Source of the DNA: Branchiostoma floridae
Lineage: Eukaryota > Chordata > Leptocardii > Amphioxiformes > Branchiostomatidae
Assembly: GCF_000003815.2 (NCBI RefSeq)
Contig: NC_049995.1
Location: forward strand, 13,354,062-13,418,061
DNA length: 64,000 nucleotides
Direction: 5' to 3'
The notes under the pieces are model-generated. The model was not told the DNA's origin. It saw only the letters and a list, made by a program, of their open reading frames with translations, and ran no database searches. Positions 9,701 to 18,700 of the stretch are shown here, one piece after another; position 1 is the stretch's first letter; the number at the start of each line of letters is the position of its first letter. Made by a program: the position numbers and the translations under genes.

Positions 9701-12700
9701 TTTCGTGCACGGGGTTGGGAGTGGCGGTTACTATCAACTCGGGGGAATCTAAGGGGACAGAATTCTCTATTTTAGGACCGCCATTTAATGTGGGTGAAAT
9801 CATGGTCCAACATTTCAAAGTACCAACATGTAAAGTATAAAACAGAACATGCAATCATGAACTGTGATGAGAAGTATTCAACCAACAAAAACTGCCTCAG
9901 GACATTTGTGGACAGGGACATACACGTATTATAATGTGTATGAGTAGATAATTCCAAACATTGTGTATTGAAGGAAACTAAACAAGCCAGGACAGACAGT
10001 TAATGGATGTACTTATAAGCAGACAATAATGCTAGGCTGTAGGCCATTATGCCATAGATTGATGCACCATGCTTGTCAGCATGAATGTTGTATGGTATGC
10101 AGGACAGACACCTTTGCCTAGTCTTACAGTATTAGTTATGTCCAGTGTACAAGAAAAGAGTCAGAAACTAGGTCATGAAAGTGTCAAGACTTCAACTTCA
10201 GTCATCATCATGATCAATCAAGAAAAATTAAGGCTGAGGTGACAGCTGATGACAAATAACACACCATGATTGTATACAAATGTGCAAATATATATTTGAC
10301 TTCCCATTGACCTTCATGGCAAGAAACAAATTAAAGGAATCTTAGAGGTAACTATCACAGCACGAAAACAACTTTTTAAGCAAAGTTTCAGAGATACGTA
10401 TAAAGCCCTTAAAGGCGGAGAAATATTTCAGCAGATTTTAAGATCTATCAAAGGCATCGGAAACATACATTTGGCATTTACGGAAGATTTCAGCGTTTGT
10501 AAATCTAACTTAATCTGTTGTGTTTCTTTACGTGAATTTTACATGTATTTGAGTATGCCGAAAAGACAACTTAAATGTCTCAAAAATATTTTCTGTCAAA
10601 ACGGACAAATGCCGTTTCTCTAGATCTGTTACAAAATACATGTTAACCGGCTATGTCAAATGTAATAAGCCTTTGTCTGGTGTTAGATAAAACATGGCGT
10701 CATCTGTTTTATAACAGTGGCAAGATTTACAGTCAAAACTGAAAATTATTGCGCTTTCTGGTACAAAATGTTATGTTTATACCTCAGCAAATACAAATAC
10801 AATACAATACAAAGTCAAATACCATAATATTCTGTGTTTTTTAGCAATTCCGAAAGCATTTGACGTATTCAAACTTTCTGTGCGCAAGGTTTAATTCGAA
10901 CAGGGGAGAACCTCTCACGGTTAGCTTATATGCGCTATTTTACGTTATATGAAATGTTGCGTATACCATGGTCAATATTGACCGAAGGATGCCATATATA
11001 TAATTTATTTCGAACCGTCATTTACGCAAAGAAGGGAAGACCTCCCCCGTTAACATATTTGCCAAGACGTATATGAAATGTTGCGTATTTCATTTGAATA
11101 TACGAAATGATTATTCTTTGAATCCGCGCAGTTTAAGCGAACTAGGGGAGACCTCTCCCGTTTAGCTTACTAGTATATGTTGCCAAAACGTATATGAAAT
11201 GTTGCGTTTTTCTTTTCAACATACGACATGTTTAATCTTTGAATCCGCGCAGTTTAAGCGAACTAGGGGAGACATCCCCCGTTTAGCTTATATGCTGCCA
11301 AAACGTATATGAAATGTTGCGTATTTCTGTAAAACATACAACAAGTTTAATCTTTGAATGCTCGCAGTTTAAACGAACTTCGGGAGACCAACCCCATTTA
11401 GCTTATATGTTGTCAAGACGTATATGAAATGTTGCGTATTTCTAAAACATACAACAAGTTTAATCTTTGAATCCGCGCAGTTTAAGCGAACTAGGGGAGA
11501 CCTCCCCCGTTTAGCTTAGATGTTGTTAAGACGTATATGAAATGTTGCGTATTTCTGTAAAACATACAACAAGTTTAATCTTTGAATCTAGGGGAGACCT
11601 CCCCTGTTTAGCTTATATGCTGCCAAAACGTATATGAAATGTTGCGTATTTCTGTTGAACATACGACATGTTTAATCTTTGAATCCGCGCAGTTTAAGCG
11701 AACTAGGGGAGACCTCCCCCGTTTAGCTTATATGTTGCCAAAACGTATTTGAAATGTTGCGTATTTCTGTTGAACATACGACATGTTTAATCTTTGAATC
11801 CGCTCAGTTTAAGCGAACTAGGGGAGACCTCCCCCGTTTAGCTTATATGTTGCCAAAACGTATATGTAATGTTGCGTATTTCTGTAAAACATACGACATG
11901 TTTAATCTTTGAATCCGCGCAGTTTAAGCGAACTAGGGGAGACCTCCCTTGTTTAGTTTATATGTTGCCAAGACGTATATGAAATGTTGCGTATTTCTGT
12001 TGAACATACGACATGTTTAATCTTTAAATCCGCGCAGTTTAAGCGAACTAGGGGAGACCTCCCTCGTTTAGCTTTTATGTTGTCAAGACGTATATGAAAT
12101 GTTGCGTATTTCTGTAAAACATGCAACAAGTTTAATCTTTGAATCCGCGCAGTTTAAGCGAACTAGGGGAGACCTCCCCCGTTTAGCTTATATGTTGCCA
12201 AAACGTATATGTAATGTTGCGTATTTCTGTAAAACATACGACATGTTTAATCTTTGAATCCGCGCAGTTTAAGCGAACTAGGGGAGACCTCCCTTGTTTA
12301 GTTTATATGTTGCCAAGACGTATATGAAATGTTGCGTATTTCTGTTGAACATACGACATGTTTAATCTTTAAATCCGCGCAGTTTAAGCGAACTAGGGGA
12401 GACCTCCCTCGTTTAGCTTTTATGTTGTCAAGACGTATATGAAATGTTGCGTATTTCTGTAAAACATGCAACAAGTTTAATCTTTGAATCCGCGCAGTTT
12501 AAGCGAACTAGGGGAGACCTCCCCCGTTTAGCTTATATGTTGCCAAAACGTATATGTAATGTTGCGTATTTCTGTAAAACATACGACATGTTTAATCTTT
12601 GAATCCGCGCAGTTTAAGCGAACTAGGGGAGACCTCCCTTGTTTAGTTTATATGTTGCCAAGACGTATATGAAATGTTGCGTATTTCTGTTGAACATACG

Positions 12701-15700
12701 ACATGTTTAATCTTTAAATCCGCGCAGTTTAAGCGAACTAGAGGAGACCTCCCTCGTTTAGCTTTTGTGTTGTCAAGACGTATATGAAATGTTGCGTATT
12801 TCTGTAAAACATACAACAAGTTTAATCTTTGAATCCGCGCAGTTTAAGCGAACTAGGGGAGACCTCCCCCGTTTAGCTTATATGTTGCCAAAACGTATAT
12901 GTAATGTTGCGTATTTCTGTAAAACATACGACATGTTTAATCTTTGAATCCGCGCAGTTTAAGCGAACTAGGGGAGACCTCCCCCGTTTAGCTTATATGT
13001 TGCCAAGACGTATATGAAATGTTGCGTATTTCTGTTGAACATACGACATGTTTAATTTTTGAATCCGCGTAGCTTAAGCAAACTTGGGGGCACTACCCCC
13101 GTTTTATCTATTAGCTAATACCGTCTCAAAGGTTATATGAAACGTTGCCTTTTTCTGCTGAACATACGGCATGTTTGAAGCGCAGTTTCTGCGAACAGGA
13201 GGAGACCCTTTCCTTTTTTTTTATACCGCATATATGTTCTGAAATTCCAGGGTCTAAATTAGGGTGAGGCCGCCTGTTTTCTTTGTGGCAAGTTGACACT
13301 CGAGCTAAGAGACGGTAGAAATCTCGACTACTGCTATGAATATCTCCGCGACTCAACCTCTGCTTGAAGAATAAGGATGTAGTAGGTATAGCGTTTTGTG
13401 CAGTGAGTTGTGTTTTCTCTATAAAACGGCAAGCAGTTCTTACGACAGGTAAATGTACGAAATATGTTTATTTCTTTATCTACAAGCAAGCGTCGAGAAA
13501 GAACAGTTTGTGCACACAGGCGGTGTCTTCTCGTGTTGCTCGTGTTTGTTTGGGTTAATTATGGTGATATGCGTGGGCAGGCAAGATGTAAATTTATTCA
13601 GCGTTATTTCGTACTCGCCATGGGGCGCACACCTCCGTCCGTCCAAGGAGGTTGAACTTCCTTGGTCCGTCTGTGGCACATCTGTGTCATGTGATAGGAT
13701 GTATCCAATGGCAGAAAAGAGTGGGAGGTTCAAATTTACGGGCCATACGTACGACAAGGAGCGGTTATTTTCCAGGCGTTCATTTTTGAAGAGAAGTATT
13801 GAAGAAAGTTTGGGCCTGTTGTAGCCCGCAAGTTGTGGCCGCGACGCCGCTTTTACCGCCTAGGACACCCGGTGACGGAATTTGACTCAAAGATACGAGG
13901 TGGCTATCATTCTGTACAAGCTGTTGTTGTTGGAAATCGACACAGAATGGAAATCACGGCCCTTGTACCATCCGGATTAATAGAAGCCGAGACCGCAAGC
14001 TGAACATGTTTCGCGTTCACAGAATCCAGGACCATCCAACAGCACGAGTCATATCGGCCACTACTCTAGATCTTACCGGATTCTTATTCCTGTGGTGACC
14101 AGATAGAACTGTACATGTGTGCTCTTTTTAACTTACGCCGAAACTCTTCACCCGACACTGGAAATGGGACTGTGGACTGCTGCACGGAATTGCGCAACCG
14201 TTGTGATTGTTTCAACTGCCGACTACATCAGAATGAAAGGCCACAAATACCTAGTAGGCTGTAGTTTTTTTTTTACTTTTCCATGTAATATTTTCTCGTA
14301 ATTCAATAAAATTTCAAAGTTTCATCCATTGTATTTTCTTGCTTTGAAATGTGCTAATGATTATTCTCCTAAAATGGCACTTATCCACACCTTATAATCA
14401 ACTTAATGCACACGTATATGAGACGTACAGAGGGAACTTTAAACATGTCTTAAGGGTGTTTTAGTACGTATTTATGACAACTTTAAGCTGCTAAAAAGAA
14501 AAATATAGACACATTAAATCCTCTTAATTCACACGTATATGAGACGTAAATAGGCTTTAGATCAAATAAACGTGAAGTTTAAACATGTCTTAAGGGCGTT
14601 TTAATAGATATTTATGGCGAATTTAAGCTACTGAAAAGGCATCTAAACACGTTATAATCCACTTAATTCACACGTATATGAGACGTAAATAGGCTTTAGA
14701 TCAAATAAACGTGAAGTTTAAACATGTCTTAAGGGCGTTTTAATAAGTATTTATGGCAAATTTAAGCTGCTGAAAAGGAACCTAAACACACATTATAATC
14801 CACTTAATGTACACGTATATGAGACGTAAACAGGCTTTAGATCAAATAAACGTGAAGTTTAAACAAGTCTTAAGGGCGTTATAATAGGTATTTATGGCAA
14901 ATTTAAGCTGCTGAAAAGGCACCTAAACACACGTTATAATCCACTTAATGCACACGTATATGAGACGTAAATAGGCTTTAGATCAAATATACGTGAAGTT
15001 TAAACATGTCTTAAGGGCGTTTTAATAGATATTTATGGCAACTTTAAACTGCTGAAAAGGCACCTAAACACACGTTATAATCCTCTTAATGGACACGTAT
15101 ATGAGACGTAAAGAGGCTTTAGATCAAATAAACGTGAAGTTTAAACATGTCTTAAGGGCGTTTTAATAAGTATTTATGGCAACTTTAAGCTGTTGAAAAG
15201 GCACTAAAACACATGTTATAATCCACTTAATGCAATTGTATATGAGACGTAAAGAGGCTTTAAATCAAATAAACGTGAACTTTAAACAAGTTTTAAGGGG
15301 GTTTTAAAAATCATTTACGACATCTTTAAGCTGCTGAAAGACAACGGGAAAACCGGAAAATAAGGACTAACACGGACCTACAGAAAGACCACTTAAAGGC
15401 AATATTTACGTACTCGTATAAGTGGTGTATAGATCCGTAAAGGAGGAAAATACGTCAACATTACGCATGGTTTCAGCATCCTTAAATACCGTTTTTCGTG
15501 CCGTGTATTAACATTGTGAACAATTTGTCAGAAGCTGATGACTCAGTTATTCACATAAAGCAGAACATCCATACTGTTCAGTCTTTTAGTAGACTGTCAA
15601 GAAGTATAGTTTCAGGAGCATTTGTACAGCGCGAAGACACATGCGGCAGGCTTGTCTGTGTGCGGTAAACTGTCAAAGCTTACAATTGATAATGATCTCC

Positions 15701-18700
15701 ATTGATACAGTTTTAGTGTCAGTTGTGCCCTTTTGATTGTTGAAAGCTTCACAGATGTAGGTTCCGGCATCGCTGCGGTTTGCTTGAGTGAAGGTCAAGA
15801 CCTCATTGTTCCATTGGTTTGAACTTTTTTGTTTGGTCCACTTGTTACCAGCAATAGGATATGCAACGGCTGAACACCTGACGCTTACAGAGTCTCCCTC
15901 TGACACGGTCACAGGTGAGGTTTGGTTCAGTGTTGGTGTGTCCAGATCTGAGCAGGTTTGTAGATACTGTTGATGTTATTATCATTTGATTATGACATTT
16001 ACCTTAGAATTTCAAATTTAAAGCTTACAATTTGACTCAAACTAAGACTGATGTTCGTCAAATAACTTACACAGCACATCCACAATGCTTGTAGCTGAGT
16101 CAGATTGTCCTATGCCGTTGTCAGCTGTACAGGTATATGTGCCTGCATCATTTCTGTGGAGACTTGTGATCTGTGTGGTATTGTTGTTGGCAATGCCTGC
16201 TGGGATTGGTCCTGGGGCCTTGCTCCATGTAAAGGTTGGATCAGGGTTCCCGTCAGCCGTACATGTAAGAGTGAGGGGGTCTCCTTCTTTCTCTACTGCC
16301 GTACTCGGTGTGACAGTGGTTCCTGACGGTTCATCTATTTATACAAGGTCCAACTTGTGAACGGTCTGGATTATTAATATAGTCTAGACACGAACAGCAC
16401 AGATTAAAAGGACTTCTTTGTGTGGCTGAAAAAAAAACCTTCAATCCATCAAAAATGCAGCGAACAGTAACTGCACTGTTTTTTTTAAATTACAAAAATA
16501 AAATATATTTAAATAGATTTGAAACAAACAGCTTAACTCACAGTTCACAGTTACAGTAAATCACTTTGGCAGCCAAGCTTATAATGTTACAGTCACTGTG
16601 ACAGACCCAACAAAATTAAGTGAACAGTAACAGTAACTGCATTTTCTCCGACATTACACAAACTCTCTAAAGTTGAAAGCACGGGTACTCACAATTCACC
16701 ACCAGTCCCACAGGACCACTCTCCTGTGACGTCCCAACCACGTTAGTAGCCGTGCACCTGTACTGTCCAGCCTCACCACGCTGTACATTGTTGATGGTCA
16801 GGGTCCCTCTACTGTGGGAGACAGACTGTCCATCTCGTGTCCAGGTGTAGGAGGTAGGAGGTGGGACGGACTCGTCAGAGCTGCACGTCAGGGTCACTGT
16901 CTGGTCTTCTACTACTGGGTTTGGGGTGATGTCAACAGTTGGCTGGGAGGGCTTGTCTGTGGAACATATGTCATGTATATCAAGTAAAAATTACGTTAAG
17001 GCCATAGAAAATAACTTTTATGGATGGCATCCCCTTAAGACCCCAAATGTAATGCAAAATTGCAAAATAATATTAGGAAAAAAGCAAAATATGTAGTTGG
17101 CATATTACACTAAGTCTTTCAGTTGGCCACTACACTAAAGAACTGAATTATAACTGTTGCATTTCCTTTTTTTTGCAGTATTTATTGTTCATGTGTATCA
17201 GTAATTTTAGTGTGATTTTTAAACTCTTTCTGTCATGTCCGTTATGTGATATTGTATTGATGTGCAATGAATTTCATGTGTTGGACCGCAGGACAAATAA
17301 CTAAGAGAACTTTCAAGCTGTTGATGTGTCTCAATTATAAAGCAGCATTAATGGAGAAGCCAAGAAATGATGTACAGTCATGTAGAAAGCTTAACAATCT
17401 CCATTAGCATTTTAATGCACAATACAAAGCGTACTCACAATTCACCACCAGTCCCACAGCACCACTCTCCTGTGACGTCCCCACCACGTTAGTAGCCGTG
17501 CACCTGTACTGTCCAGCCTCACCACGCTGTACATTGGTGAAGGTCAGAGTTCCTCCACTGTGGGAGACAGACTGTCCATCTCGTGTCCAGGAGTAGGAGG
17601 CTGGAGGTGGGACGGAGTCGTCAGAGCTGCACGTCAGGGTCACTGTCTGGTCTTCTACTACTGGGTTTGGGGTGATCTCAACAGTTGGCTGGGAGGGCTT
17701 GTCTGTGGAACACATGCAGAGGTCGAACAATTAGTTCTGAGAACAGATAGAATACAGTATTACAAATTTGTCGTAAACGTCTATGGTCGTAAACTGAACC
17801 AACTTACTTGAATCCAATGTTTTTGTCAAACATTGCTCCCTGAAAAGTGAAAAGCTACAGGAATTGTACGTATGTGCTAGTGAATACACTGAAAAGCTCG
17901 GATTTCCCGACAAATAAATGTTCATGTAAATTTACTGTGCACATGCTGATCAAATTCACAAAACGATGTAATACTGACTGATGAAATGCGGTACACTTAC
18001 ACTGCACAGTGACGACAGTGTTTGCTGTCCCAGTTCCAGCGCTGCCATCATGGAATGTGTTTGTTGCTGTACACACATACGTGCCAGCTGCTGCCTGCTG
18101 GATGTTTGAGATGGACAGCTGTGCTGTAGAGGAGACAGCTGTGCTGCTGCCCTGTTTCTTCCACTCCACACTGGCAGCAGGTCTGGCAGACACCGTGCAC
18201 TCCACAGTCAGGGTCTCATCTTCAGTCACGGTTTCCTCACTTGGAGCCGATACCTCAGGGGCATCTGGGTAGAAAAAAAACGTAAAAAATACGTCGGCCT
18301 TAAGGTTATGTTGTATGCCATTGGTTACGGTTTAGAAAGTAAATATGCTACATAGAAAAGAATGATCCTGCTTTTATGAAATGATATATACTGAATTATT
18401 GTTAAGATGAATCCAGTTATTTGTATGTCTTGTAATTGTATACTACAAAGTTGCATAAAATTCCAAAACAATTCAAAAGCATTTACCATTCACTTAGTAA
18501 ACATGCATATTTATATCATCCTTTGTCGTATATTCCGTGTATTGTATTAGATTTCGTCCATGTACATCGTACAATGACCTGGAACTTTCTAATAAAAGTT
18601 AGTAAAAACAGTATGACAGTTGAATGTCTTTACAATGTTTGCTGCGACAATATGCATGAGATTGTCTGTTCTGAATCACAGATGAAGAGGTCTCTTGACT

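Larger units (their letters stand above)
13210..14395 (+). other. Single-copy core between the arrays; possible transcription unit
   Basis: The core contains TATAAAA at 13420-13426 and AATAAA at 14305-14310, in plus orientation. Between them an ORF of 123 codons begins at 13453, 27 bp downstream of the TATA box. The predicted protein is Cys- and Ser-rich with one hydrophobic stretch and I do not recognise it. A CCAAGGAGGTT hairpin lies at 13647-13669. It could be a gene carried by the element, a remnant, or chance. Confidence 0.3.
10356..15505. mobile_element. 5150-bp TIR element carrying two satellite arrays
   Basis: The left end reads CACAGCACGAAAAC and the right end, on the opposite strand, CACGGCACGAAAAAC. 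Both are followed by a TTTAAG block about 20 bp in. The element is flanked by TAT at 10353-10355 and 15506-15508. The orthologous intron of receptor B (57935-57939) has a single ATA and no insert, while sequence on both sides aligns between the copies. Layout: left subterminal region to about 10880; 115-bp array to about 13210; single-copy core to about 14395; 140-bp array to about 15310; right subterminal region. The CAC terminus and 3-bp duplication suit the CMC/EnSpm group of DNA transposons, but no transposase is visible, so it would be non-autonomous. Class assignment is an inference. Confidence 0.8.

Noticed and set aside
10880-15310. Regular repeats that resemble a CRISPR array
   Set aside because: The units are contiguous 115- and 140-bp satellites with no variable spacers, in an animal intron.
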